This document shows, one piece after another, positions 7,420-13,161 of a stretch of DNA of 13,161 nt; within the stretch, counting starts at the first letter, position 1, and each line of letters opens with the position of its first letter. The position numbers and the translations under genes were made by a program. The stretch is from JAZFYD01 sp036443405 (GTDB taxonomy: Bacteria; Planctomycetota; PLA2), in the NCBI GenBank assembly GCA_036443405.1, contig JAZFYD010000164.1, positions 1 to 13,161 of the forward strand. Direction: 5' to 3'. The notes under the pieces were generated by a model. That model saw nothing but the letters and a program-made list of their open reading frames with translations, was not told the origin of the DNA and made no database searches.

Positions 7420-8691
7420 CTAGCCTTCCTGGATGCGCACGCGCTGGCCGGCGACCACGCGGTGCGTGCCGAGAATCACGGCCTCGCCCTTTTCGAGCGG
7501 GCCACGGGCGAGGACGTTGTCATCGCCGATGTGCAGCACATCGATGTCGCGCCGTTCGACGCGGTCGTTTCGAACTACGTAAACGGCCCAGAGGCCACGC
7601 GTGCTCTTCACGAGCGCCGACGACGGCAACCAGAACCCTTCGGTCTCGACGCGGCGCGCGATCGCGAGCTGCGCGATCTGCCCGGGCACGATGTCCGCCG
7701 CGCCGGTCGCGTGATCGGGGATCAGATCGAGCACGAAAAGGCGCGTGCGCGATGCGCGGTCCACCTCGGGGAGCCCCGCGCGAACCCTCGCCTGGTAGAC
7801 GCGATCGCCGATCCGCACGGAATGGATGCTGCCGGCCGCCAACGTTTCTCCCGCGGGCAAACCGACGCGCGCTTCCAACGCCGCCGTTTCCACAACCCGC
7901 AGAATCGCTTCGCGCGGCGCGACCACGTGGCCCTCGTCCGCGAGGCGGCCGGCGATGCGGCCAGCGAACGGCGCTCTCAGAACGCTCTTGTCCAGGTCGA
8001 GGTCGATGGCGCCGAGCTGCGCGTCGAGGTTTCTCACGAGCGCGCGCTGAGCGGCGATGCGTTCCTTGCGCGTGCCCTCGACGAGCTCGTCGAGAATCGC
8101 CCGCGCACGGCCGAGGCGGGCTTCGATCGCAGCGGTGCCGAACTGCTCCTCGTCGAGCTCTTCCTTCGAGATCGCATTCTGTACGAGGAGCTCGCGGCGG
8201 CGCGCGACCTTCAAACGTCCCAGCGCGAGCTGCGCCTTCAGGCCCTTCACGACCTCGCGCGCCGCGGTGATGGTTTGCGCGCGCGGCCCGCTCTCGAGTT
8301 CGTCGAGCTTGGCCAACGCTCCAGCGCGCCGCGCTTCGACCTCCGCGCGGTCCAACTTCAGGTCGCGCACATCCAGCGTCGCCAAGACGTCGCCGGCATC
8401 CACCGCATCGCCATCATCCACCGACACGGACTGGATTCGCGCGGCGCGCTCGAACCCGAGGTCTGCCGTGCGGCGCGCTTCGATGCGGCCGGTGTAGCGG
8501 CGCGTCCGGCGGTAACCCTTGACCCACTCGATCGGGGCGACTTCGACGAACAGCGCCTTCTCGGTGGTGGCCGGCGCATCGCCGGAGGTGGGCATGTCAT
8601 CGCCACTTGCCGCGTGCAGCGCGACCGGGGCCAAGAACAGCACGGAGAGGATCATGAGCTTACGGACTGTCAATAATTGACGGATCGTCAT
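7420..8691 (-). CDS. RND efflux periplasmic adaptor (membrane fusion protein)
   Basis: A 423-residue HlyD/AcrA-type adaptor linking the RND pump to an outer-membrane channel. The N-terminus MTIRQLLTVRK followed by a hydrophobic stretch ending VALHA is a Sec signal peptide. I see no lipobox, so the protein is probably free or held by an uncleaved signal. Two lipoyl half-motifs (about 80-110 and 236-265, with LRAPFAGRIAGRL) flank a long charged coiled coil (about 112-232), followed by beta-barrel and membrane-proximal domains. An upstream extension to a TTG at 8733 is open but would overlap tetR and precede the signal peptide. ATG 8691 has a weak GGTG five bases before it. An alternative start is ATG 8655 (MILSVLFL), which fits the promoter geometry better but loses the positive charges of the signal peptide. 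The pump gene begins four bases after this stop (TAG). Confidence 0.92.
   Translation of the reverse strand: MTIRQLLTVRKLMILSVLFLAPVALHAASGDDMPTSGDAPATTEKALFVEVAPIEWVKGYRRTRRYTGRIEARRTADLGFERAARIQSVSVDDGDAVDAGDVLATLDVRDLKLDRAEVEARRAGALAKLDELESGPRAQTITAAREVVKGLKAQLALGRLKVARRRELLVQNAISKEELDEEQFGTAAIEARLGRARAILDELVEGTRKERIAAQRALVRNLDAQLGAIDLDLDKSVLRAPFAGRIAGRLADEGHVVAPREAILRVVETAALEARVGLPAGETLAAGSIHSVRIGDRVYQARVRAGLPEVDRASRTRLFVLDLIPDHATGAADIVPGQIAQLAIARRVETEGFWLPSSALVKSTRGLWAVYVVRNDRVERRDIDVLHIGDDNVLARGPLEKGEAVILGTHRVVAGQRVRIQEG
8660..8672. promoter_or_regulatory. Possible degenerate second operator in the adaptor gene
   Basis: TGACAGTCCGTAA (minus strand) matches the regulator palindrome TGACGATCCGTCA at 10 of 13 bases. 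It lies 18 bases further into the adaptor gene, centre to centre, so it could allow cooperative binding of two dimers. It is imperfect and within coding sequence, so chance is a real possibility. Confidence 0.3.
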
Positions 8692-8702
8692 GTTTACACC
8701 AA
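8673..8702 (-). promoter_or_regulatory. Possible promoter of the RND operon, overlapping the adaptor start
   Basis: Reading the minus strand, TTGGTG (8702-8697), an 18-base spacer and AATTAT (8678-8673) form a weak sigma-70-like pair. The operator palindrome fills the spacer in nearly the same register as in the tetR promoter. If used, transcription would start near 8666, downstream of ATG 8691, and translation would need ATG 8655 with a very short leader. The boxes are poor matches; the argument is mainly the parallel with tetR. Confidence 0.35.
8678..8690. promoter_or_regulatory. Regulator operator at the RND adaptor start codon
   Basis: The 13-base palindrome TGACGGATCGTCA (half-sites TGACG/CGTCA around GAT) begins at the second base of the adaptor ATG. 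An identical copy lies in the tetR promoter at 9469-9481. Two perfect copies, one at each transcription unit of a TetR-regulated efflux locus, make this the probable binding site of the TetR protein. Bound here, it would block the start of the adaptor-pump operon. Confidence 0.75.
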
Positions 8703-8738
8703 AAAAAACGGCGCGGGGATCAGAGGATCCCAAGCGCG
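8701..8738 (-). terminator. Intrinsic terminator or attenuator between tetR and the RND operon
   Basis: On the minus strand the stem GGGATC-CTCT-GATCCC is extended by CGCG/CGCG pairs with a CTT bulge, followed after three bases by eight consecutive T residues (8708-8701). The hairpin includes the tetR stop codon (8722-8720), and the T-run ends 10 bases before the adaptor ATG. This is the canonical shape of a Rho-independent terminator. It would separate tetR transcripts from the efflux genes, or act as an attenuator if read-through is controlled. Confidence 0.75.
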
Positions 8739-9457
8739 GCCGCCTCCTCAGAAAAGACCTCGTTCAGGATGCGCTCCGCCGACGCGCGATAGTCGTGGTC
8801 GCCGGCCAGCGGTTTCCACTGAAACCCGTCGAGAAGCGCGTTGTAGTTGTGGTCGAGTTCGATGCTGACATCCGCGATGCCCTTTTCCTCGAGCGGGACG
8901 ATCGCGGAACTCTCCAGGAAGTGCGCACCGTAGGTCATGGACCAAAGGCCGAACACGATCGTTGCCGGCGTTGCCCCATCCCGCAGCTCCAGGTGTCGCT
9001 GCGAAACAGCGTCGCGCACGATGCCGCTCAGAGTCTGAAAACACGCGTTCTCGGTTGAGTACAGCGCGCGCATGCGCTCCATGGCCGCTTTTTCGGCGAC
9101 CGAGGACGCGTGGATGATCTGCTCAGCGCGCAACCAACTCGGGTAGAGGCGCGGGATCAGGTTGGCCGCGAGACCGGCGGCCATGCACCGTTCGCGGGGC
9201 AGGCCTTGGAACGTCGACGCGCGTTCGAAGAACTCCGATCGCTTCACGTTCATCTGCGTGGCCAGCGCGACGATCAGATCCTCCTTCGAGCTGAAGTGCT
9301 GATACACCGTGCCCTTGGAGTACTCGATCTTCGCGGCGATCCGGTCCATCGTCAGACCGATGTAGCCGCGTTCGAGCAGCATCTCGCGCGCGGTATCCAG
9401 GATCAGCGTTTCGCGCTCCTGGATCTCTCGCTGCTTGCGGGTCGCTGTCGGTGCCAT
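8720..9457 (-). CDS. TetR-family transcriptional regulator of the RND efflux operon
   Basis: A 245-residue protein with an N-terminal TetR DNA-binding domain: basic start MAPTATRKQREIQERETLIL, then DTAREMLLERGYIGLTMDRIA and the recognition part YSKGTVYQHFSSKEDL (about 47-61). The remaining 180 residues are the ligand-binding/dimerisation half, which I cannot assign to a ligand class. It lies directly upstream of an RND adaptor and pump in the same direction. Identical 13-base palindromes at its own promoter and at the adaptor start suggest that it represses both and is relieved by a pump substrate. The ATG at 9457 has no ribosome-binding site, and the predicted transcription start falls at or next to the ATG, so the mRNA may be leaderless. 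Function is inferred from family and context. Confidence 0.93.
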   Translation of the reverse strand: MAPTATRKQREIQERETLILDTAREMLLERGYIGLTMDRIAAKIEYSKGTVYQHFSSKEDLIVALATQMNVKRSEFFERASTFQGLPRERCMAAGLAANLIPRLYPSWLRAEQIIHASSVAEKAAMERMRALYSTENACFQTLSGIVRDAVSQRHLELRDGATPATIVFGLWSMTYGAHFLESSAIVPLEEKGIADVSIELDHNYNALLDGFQWKPLAGDHDYRASAERILNEVFSEEAAALGIL

Positions 9458-9464
9458 GAAGAGG

Positions 9465-9492
9465 ATTCTGACGGATCGTCAGAAAAAGTCAA
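9465..9492 (-). promoter_or_regulatory. tetR promoter
   Basis: On the minus strand TTGACT (9492-9487; 5 of 6 consensus bases), a 16-base spacer and CAGAAT (9470-9465; 4 of 6) make a plausible sigma-70-type promoter. The operator palindrome occupies the end of the spacer and overlaps the -10 box, the arrangement expected for autorepression. Transcription would begin within a base or two of the ATG at 9457. Confidence 0.6.
9469..9481. promoter_or_regulatory. Regulator operator in the tetR promoter
   Basis: This is the perfect 13-base palindrome TGACGGATCGTCA, extended here by a flanking C/G pair to 15 bases (9468-9482). It is identical to the site at the adaptor start (8678-8690). Its position between the -35 and -10 boxes points to negative autoregulation by the adjacent TetR protein. 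Confidence 0.75.
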
Positions 9493-9512
9493 GTAGTCAC
9501 TCCAAGTTTTTC

Positions 9513-9557
9513 CTAGACGGTTCCACAAGACGGTTCCCAAGACGGTTCCAGGATCCC
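9513..9557. repeat. Left terminal repeat, three 12-base tandem units
   Basis: Two perfect copies of CAAGACGGTTCC (9526-9537 and 9538-9549) are followed by AGGATCCC. They are preceded by a copy with one mismatch (9513-9524) and a single extra A. The part 9526-9557 is the exact reverse complement of 9782-9813. The third, outer unit has no counterpart on the right side. Confidence 0.85.
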
Positions 9558-9606
9558 CAGACGAGCGACGTAAGAGATTTGTGAACAAGCACTTGTGACC
9601 GCAAGG

Positions 9607-9629
9607 TGCGGCATCGATGCCGCATTTTT
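9607..9629 (+). terminator. Terminator-like hairpin inside the inverted-repeat element
   Basis: TGCGGCA, loop TCGA, TGCCGCA gives a 7-base-pair stem followed directly by five T residues on the plus strand. It has the form of an intrinsic terminator for rightward transcription, although no rightward gene lies nearby. It could insulate the element, or end a small transcript starting within 9513-9606. Confidence 0.5.
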
Positions 9630-9670
9630 GGTGCGCCGGAGCGCGCTGTATCTGATTTGGGTCGGTGAAA

Positions 9671-9686
9671 CCCCGAAAACTCGGGG
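9671..9686. repeat. Hairpin CCCCGA-AAAC-TCGGGG
   Basis: A 6-base-pair GC-rich stem with a 4-base loop inside the element. Read on the minus strand it is followed by TTTCACC, so it might weakly terminate transcripts coming from the MATE gene. The short T-run makes that uncertain. Confidence 0.4.
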
Positions 9687-9712
9687 AGTCTCGGTCGGCT
9701 GGTTGGCCGTTG

Positions 9713-9733
9713 GTGCGGCATCGGGTGCCGCAC
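9713..9733. repeat. Hairpin GTGCGGCA-TCGGG-TGCCGCAC
   Basis: A perfect 8-base-pair stem with a 5-base loop, closely related in sequence to the hairpin at 9607-9624. The two share GTGCGGCATCG and TGCCGCA. The duplicated hairpin inside one element suggests that the structure itself is conserved. Confidence 0.5.
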
Positions 9734-9820
9734 TCAGAGGCCCTAACCCGCAGCAGAAACATGACTTAGGGAGGTCGGAGCGGGATCCTGGAACCGTCTT
9801 GGGAACCGTCTTGGAGCGCG

Positions 9821-11149
9821 TCAGGCCTTGGCGTGAATCCACTTGCCGCGCTGGAACCAATACGCGAACAGCAAACCCCGCACGATGCTCGTGATGGTCA
9901 GCGCCCAGAAGATCCCGACCACGCCCCAATGAAACGTTCGCGCCGCCAGGATCGCGGCGGGCACACGCAAGACCGTCATCGGGATGCCGAGAAACATGGG
10001 TGGCAGTGTGTCGCCGGCGCCGGAGAACGCGCCTTCCAACACCAACTCGAGCGCGGTGAACATCAGGCTGATGCTCACGCACTCCATGTAGATGACCGCG
10101 TAGGCGGTGGCCTCGGATCCCGGGCTGATGAGATCGACGACGCTGAATGGCACAACGAGCATGAGCAGTCCCCACACGCCGGATCCAATCACGGCGAGCC
10201 GCACCGAGAGCCACGCGGCTGCGTTCGCGCGGGGGATGTTTCCGGCGCCGAGATTCTGCCCGACCATCGCCGCGGCCGCCGACGCGCATCCGAGGCAAAC
10301 GAGGTACGCAAACCCCTCGACGCGCAAGCCCAGTCCGAGGGCGGCCGTTGCCGCAACGCCGCCGGCGTGGTTCACCTCCGCGATGATCTTGACGTAGACG
10401 AGGCTGAACAGGATGCCGTGCATCGACAGCGGCGTTCCGATGCGCACGATGCGGCCGATGATGCGCGGGTCGAGTTTGCCGACTTTCAACAGGCCGCGCG
10501 AGCGCGCGCCGCGCAACAACGTCAGCCCGGCTATGGCCGACGCGATCGCGGTCGCGAGTCCGGCACCGAGCACCTCGAGGCCGGCGACGTGAATGAGCAC
10601 TGGATCCAATACGACGTTGATGCCGAGCGCGAGGCCGAGCGCGCGCAGCGGGCGGCGGGTATCGCCGTGGCCCTTGAACGTGCCCTCCATCGCGTAGAAC
10701 AAAAACAGAAACGGGCACCCGAGCAGGATCGCGCCGAGGTAGTCAGACGCGTAGTGCGCGGCCGCGGGGGACGACGCGCCCCCGGCGATCATCATTGGTA
10801 CGACCTGGAATCCGACGATCGCCACCACCCACCCGGCGGCGAACGCGCCGATCGTGCCCTGGCCTGCAGCGTGATGTGCATCGCCGTGGCGCCGCTCCCC
10901 GATGCGCCGGGCAACGACCGCCGTGATGCCGACGCTGAATATCTGGCCGAGGGAGCCGATGAGCCAGTACAGCGTCCAACCCGCGGTGAGGCCGGCCGCC
11001 GCCTCGGTGCCGAGCATCTGCACCCACATGTAATCCACGAGGTTGTGCGCGAAGATCAGCAGGTGGCTCGCGGTCGCGGGCCACGCGATGTTGAGCACCG
11101 ATCGAAACAACGGCCCTTTGAGGGCGGTGGCTTCTGTCGGCGCGGACAC
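9821..11149 (-). CDS. MATE-family multidrug/cation antiporter
   Basis: A 442-residue, highly hydrophobic protein with the twelve-helix, two-fold repeated pattern of MATE exporters, which move organic cations or metabolites outward against Na+ or H+. The N-terminal half opens with FRSVLNIAWPATASHLLIFAHN and contains YMWVQMLGTEAAAG and GQIFSVGITAVVARRIGE, matching the family pattern of helices 1-3. The second half restarts near residue 230 with RIVRIGTPLSMHGILFS and includes AAMVGQNLGAGNIPRA, the repeat-two equivalent. The start is GTG at 11149 with no clear ribosome-binding site. The gene follows queE by 38 bases in the same direction and is probably cotranscribed, but a link to queuosine metabolism is not indicated. 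The substrate is unknown. Confidence 0.93.
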   Translation of the reverse strand: MSAPTEATALKGPLFRSVLNIAWPATASHLLIFAHNLVDYMWVQMLGTEAAAGLTAGWTLYWLIGSLGQIFSVGITAVVARRIGERRHGDAHHAAGQGTIGAFAAGWVVAIVGFQVVPMMIAGGASSPAAAHYASDYLGAILLGCPFLFLFYAMEGTFKGHGDTRRPLRALGLALGINVVLDPVLIHVAGLEVLGAGLATAIASAIAGLTLLRGARSRGLLKVGKLDPRIIGRIVRIGTPLSMHGILFSLVYVKIIAEVNHAGGVAATAALGLGLRVEGFAYLVCLGCASAAAAMVGQNLGAGNIPRANAAAWLSVRLAVIGSGVWGLLMLVVPFSVVDLISPGSEATAYAVIYMECVSISLMFTALELVLEGAFSGAGDTLPPMFLGIPMTVLRVPAAILAARTFHWGVVGIFWALTITSIVRGLLFAYWFQRGKWIHAKA

Positions 11150-11187
11150 GGACCGAGGAGTCTACCGGCCCGACGACGTTTTGCGCG

Positions 11188-11937
11188 CTAGCGCACGTGG
11201 AGTTGACGGTGCGTCTGCGGCACGACGCGCACGGCGCGGTGCTCCGCCATCGCGGCGCGTTGCAGCGCGAGCAGGTGGTCGCCGTCCGGCGGCAGGTTGC
11301 GTGCGCCGGACGCGGGTTGCAGATAAAGCGTCGCCGCCGGCGCGTGGTCGCGCACCAAGCGCGCGGCGTTGGCCGCCTCCGCCGCCGAACTCTCGGCGTT
11401 CACGACAACCTTGACCGCCAGTTCCTTCGCGGACGCGATGGCGAGGAATCGACCCGCCACTTCGTTTGACACTGTCTCGTGCGACGAGCTCCTCAGTTTG
11501 ATGTCGGCCATCACGGAGTCGACGTCGTCGATCGCACGCGCGAGATCGTCGGGACGGTGCCCGCCGGTCTCCAGCAGAATCGTGAAGCCCGCTGCGCGCC
11601 ACTCGCGCAAGAGCGGCAACAGAAACTCGACGAACATCAGCGGTTCGCCGCCCGTGATCGAAATCGCGTGATGCGGACCGGACTCCTCGTCGACACGCTT
11701 CACGAGCGCGTCCAGCGTCTCCGCCTCCAGCGGATTCTTCTCGTCGACGCGCCCGCTCGGAAGATGCACCGTGCAGTGGTCAGGGACGCGGCGGCTCGCG
11801 GGTGTGTCGCAGTACGCGCAGCTCAAGTCGCAGCCCGCCAACCGCACGAACAGATGGCGCTCTCCGACCCGCAACGCCTCTCCCTGGATCGACGAGAAGA
11901 TCTCGTACAGGGATGCGCTCTTTCGGGGCGCGCTCAT
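11188..11937 (-). CDS. queE: 7-carboxy-7-deazaguanine synthase QueE (radical SAM)
   Basis: A 249-residue radical-SAM enzyme that converts 6-carboxy-5,6,7,8-tetrahydropterin to 7-carboxy-7-deazaguanine, the third step towards preQ0 and queuosine. It shows the N-terminal SLYEIFSSIQGE substrate segment (9-20), the iron-sulfur motif Cys36-x3-Cys40-x2-Cys43 (CDLSCAYC), the SAM-contacting ITGGEP (94-99), LLETGG (121-126), DIKL (145-148) and the C-terminal VVPQTHRQLHVR typical of QueE. The frame stays open upstream to 12159, but family alignment and the ATGA overlap with the preceding gene fix the start at ATG 11937. The insert between the cysteine motif and ITGGEP (about 45-93) resembles the cap region of other QueE proteins. 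No queC or queD is seen in the window. Confidence 0.95.
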   Translation of the reverse strand: MSAPRKSASLYEIFSSIQGEALRVGERHLFVRLAGCDLSCAYCDTPASRRVPDHCTVHLPSGRVDEKNPLEAETLDALVKRVDEESGPHHAISITGGEPLMFVEFLLPLLREWRAAGFTILLETGGHRPDDLARAIDDVDSVMADIKLRSSSHETVSNEVAGRFLAIASAKELAVKVVVNAESSAAEAANAARLVRDHAPAATLYLQPASGARNLPPDGDHLLALQRAAMAEHRAVRVVPQTHRQLHVR

Positions 11938-13037
11938 TCGGCGCGAATCTCCTCCTCCACCTCGACGAGTTCGAATCCCTGGGCTGTCGGATCGAACGCG
12001 GAGTCGTCCGGCCGGTACCCGTCGATGTTGTCGAGCGGCACCTTGTCGATGTGGAGGCGAAGACGCAGGTAGATGACCTGCCGCAGCGCGAGCGCGTAGA
12101 CGAGCAAGCGGGCGACGATCGCGGACAGGTACGCACCGCCGCAAAACAGCACCGTCCAACCGACGATCTGGTCACTCGGGGCGCGTTCGACGCCCGACGG
12201 CGGTTCGAGCAGGAACGCGTCGAACAACTCGCGCGTATGCGACGCGCCCAGGACGGCCAACAGGACGATGTAGCCGAAACCGAACACCAACACCGCGCGG
12301 AAGATGCGCGCGCCGGCGGCGACCAGCAGGACGAGCAGTCCGGCACCGCGATACGCGAACAGCCGGTAGGTGTGCGTGAAGCCGTAGCCGTAGATCCGTG
12401 TGATCGCGTCGAACGCGTCGCTCCACTCCGTCGCGATGGTCGGTCCCGCGAGGATGCCGCCGGCCAGCAGGCCGATCAGCATGAATGCGGCGCCGCTCGC
12501 CAAGAACAGCGTGATCGGGATCGCGGCAACCATCAGGGGTTGCCATATCGACGCCGCCAGCCACAAGAACAGCGCCGCGACGCCGAGCAGCGCGAGCGCC
12601 GCGAACAGGAGCGAGGTCGGCGTGACGAACGCCCAGAACCAGTGGCTCCGCGCGAATCGCAGCGCTTCGCCGACCTCCGGCCGGCGGTCGCACGTGATCT
12701 GCACCGCCACCATGCGCGTTACCGCGAGGCCGAAAAACGATCCGACCAGCGTCGCGACCAGCCAGATACCCAAAAGGACCAGCGCCATCGCCGACCACTG
12801 ACCGAGTCGGAACGCGGTTTCGAAGAACTCGCGCGTCGCCAGCAGCGGCGTCAGGAACGTCGTCTTGAATTGGCCCATCCAGTCGCCGTGCTGCGCGGCG
12901 CGGCCACTCGCGATGACAGCCATCGACGCGAGCACGAGGATCAGAAGCCCATACAGAGCGAGAATCGTCTTGCGGCGATCCGCCGCGGAGCGACGCACCT
13001 TGCGCAGGAGTTCCAGGTGATCGACGCGCTCTCTCAA
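11934..13037 (-). CDS. Conserved polytopic membrane protein of unknown function
   Basis: I do not recognise a function. The 367-residue protein has a basic cytoplasmic N-terminus (RERVDHLELLRKVRRSAADRRK) and about six hydrophobic segments (near 25-45, 82-104, 134-160, 166-195, 230-262 and 291-320). A charged C-terminal tail (330-367) ends in an acidic stretch. Between segments 4 and 5 is EWSDAFDAITRIYGYGFTH, followed by an aromatic-rich TYRLFAYR. A similar motif, with Ser-Asp-x-Phe-Asp-Ala and Arg-x-Tyr, occurs in a membrane family I remember from planctomycetes. Start: TTG at 13037 overlaps the TGA of yacG as TTGA. No better start is visible before the first helix, but TTG is a rare codon, so the exact N-terminus is uncertain. 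Its stop overlaps queE as ATGA, so the three genes are probably one operon. Confidence 0.8.
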   Translation of the reverse strand: MRERVDHLELLRKVRRSAADRRKTILALYGLLILVLASMAVIASGRAAQHGDWMGQFKTTFLTPLLATREFFETAFRLGQWSAMALVLLGIWLVATLVGSFFGLAVTRMVAVQITCDRRPEVGEALRFARSHWFWAFVTPTSLLFAALALLGVAALFLWLAASIWQPLMVAAIPITLFLASGAAFMLIGLLAGGILAGPTIATEWSDAFDAITRIYGYGFTHTYRLFAYRGAGLLVLLVAAGARIFRAVLVFGFGYIVLLAVLGASHTRELFDAFLLEPPSGVERAPSDQIVGWTVLFCGGAYLSAIVARLLVYALALRQVIYLRLRLHIDKVPLDNIDGYRPDDSAFDPTAQGFELVEVEEEIRAE

Positions 13038-13161
13038 CGGTCGTCGTCCGGGGAGAAAGCGGCCGCCGATTCACCGGGCACGCGGTACTCGCCAGTGATC
13101 CACTTGTGCAGGTCCGTCATCTGGCACCGGGAGGAGCAAAACGGAAACTCCTTGGGACGGA
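13034..13161 (-). CDS. yacG: YacG-family zinc-binding protein, C-terminal part
   Basis: The gene enters from the right edge and ends at TGA 13036-13034. The 41 visible residues read RPKEFPFC-SSRC-QMTDLHKWITGEYRVPGE, then an Ala/Asp-rich tail. This is the second half of the YacG (DUF329) zinc finger: FCSSRC gives the last Cys pair, followed by the DLxxW and EYRVP motifs. The first CxxC pair lies outside the window. In Escherichia coli YacG binds GyrB and inhibits gyrase; that role is assumed here only by homology. It overlaps the downstream membrane-protein gene by four bases (TTGA). Confidence 0.85.
   Translation of the reverse strand, partial: RPKEFPFCSSRCQMTDLHKWITGEYRVPGESAAAFSPDDDR

Larger units (their letters stand above)
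9526..9813. mobile_element. MITE-like element with 32-base terminal inverted repeats
   Basis: These 288 bases occupy most of the 363-base gene-free gap between the MATE gene stop and tetR. The ends are perfect 32-base inverted repeats (9526-9557 and 9782-9813), each made of two 12-base units plus AGGATCCC. The interior holds three hairpins (9607-9624, 9671-9686 and 9713-9733), of which the first and third share the sequence GTGCGGCATCG. No open reading frame with a believable product is present; translations give only repeat peptides such as GTVLGTVL. I recall peptides of this kind from repeat families in environmental genomes. A non-autonomous element mobilised in trans is the simplest reading; a structured RNA is the alternative. 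No target-site duplication is evident. Confidence 0.6.

Noticed and set aside
8692..8733. Adaptor start at TTG 8733
   Set aside because: It would overlap the tetR stop and the terminator T-run, put 14 residues ahead of a normal signal peptide, and use a rare start codon.
9513..9557. Possible CRISPR array from the tandem 12-base units
   Set aside because: Units are directly adjacent with no spacers and too short; the inverted copy at 9782-9813 shows they are element ends.
9595..9894. Small 99-codon plus-strand ORF across the inverted-repeat element
   Set aside because: It runs through the hairpins and terminal repeat (GTVLGTVL peptide) into the antisense of the MATE gene, with no ribosome-binding site.
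9833..11191. 452-codon open frame on the plus strand opposite the MATE gene
   Set aside because: Translation is repetitive Arg/Ala/Glu/His sequence without recognisable features; the minus-strand MATE protein is complete.
11178..11194. GCGCTAGCGC palindrome at the queE stop codon as a terminator
   Set aside because: A 10-base self-complementary sequence has no room for a loop beyond a 3-base-pair stem, and no T-run follows on the minus strand.
11938..12159. N-terminal extension of queE by 74 codons
   Set aside because: The extension is Arg-rich, lies wholly inside the membrane-protein gene in another frame, and precedes the conserved QueE N-terminus at ATG 11937.

Overview
All genes in this window read leftward (minus strand). 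The sequence is GC-rich with strong third-position GC bias, so long antisense ORFs appear opposite most genes; I treat those as shadows. I see no rRNA, tRNA, CRISPR array, transposase or phage gene. The organism is a GC-rich, didermic bacterium: it has a lipoprotein-anchored peptide-binding protein and an RND pump with a periplasmic adaptor. A Planctomycetota or related environmental lineage is my best guess. It rests on the TTRDSVD and NTGKST motifs in the second G domain of Der, on a polytopic membrane protein that resembles a planctomycete family as I remember it, and on the repeat types between genes. This is inference from memory, not a measured placement.

Layout in the direction of transcription, from right to left. 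(1) 13161-9821: the 3' end of yacG, an unrecognised six-segment membrane protein, queE (7-carboxy-7-deazaguanine synthase) and a MATE-family exporter. yacG, the membrane gene and queE are chained by 4-base stop/start overlaps, and the MATE gene follows after 38 bases. (2) 9820-9458: a 363-base gap with no gene. It holds a 288-base element bounded by 32-base perfect inverted repeats built from a 12-base tandem unit, with three hairpins inside. (3) 9457-4398: a self-contained efflux locus made of a TetR-type regulator, an RND adaptor and an RND pump. An identical 13-base palindrome lies in the tetR promoter and exactly over the adaptor start codon, and an intrinsic terminator sits between tetR and the adaptor. 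No outer-membrane channel gene is present. (4) 4397-4123: a gap with an inverted repeat of a widespread type. (5) 4122-2797: der, a ribosome-assembly GTPase, ending in an intrinsic terminator. (6) 2714-1: an oligopeptide/dipeptide ABC importer of binding lipoprotein, first permease and the beginning of the second permease. These are coupled by GTGA overlaps, and the operon runs off the left edge.

Most genes belong to well-known families. I did not find a convincing new multi-gene system. The most informative signals are regulatory and structural: the duplicated operator with apparently leaderless or near-leaderless starts, the terminator inside the efflux locus, the two inverted-repeat elements, and the altered proton-relay positions in the RND pump.
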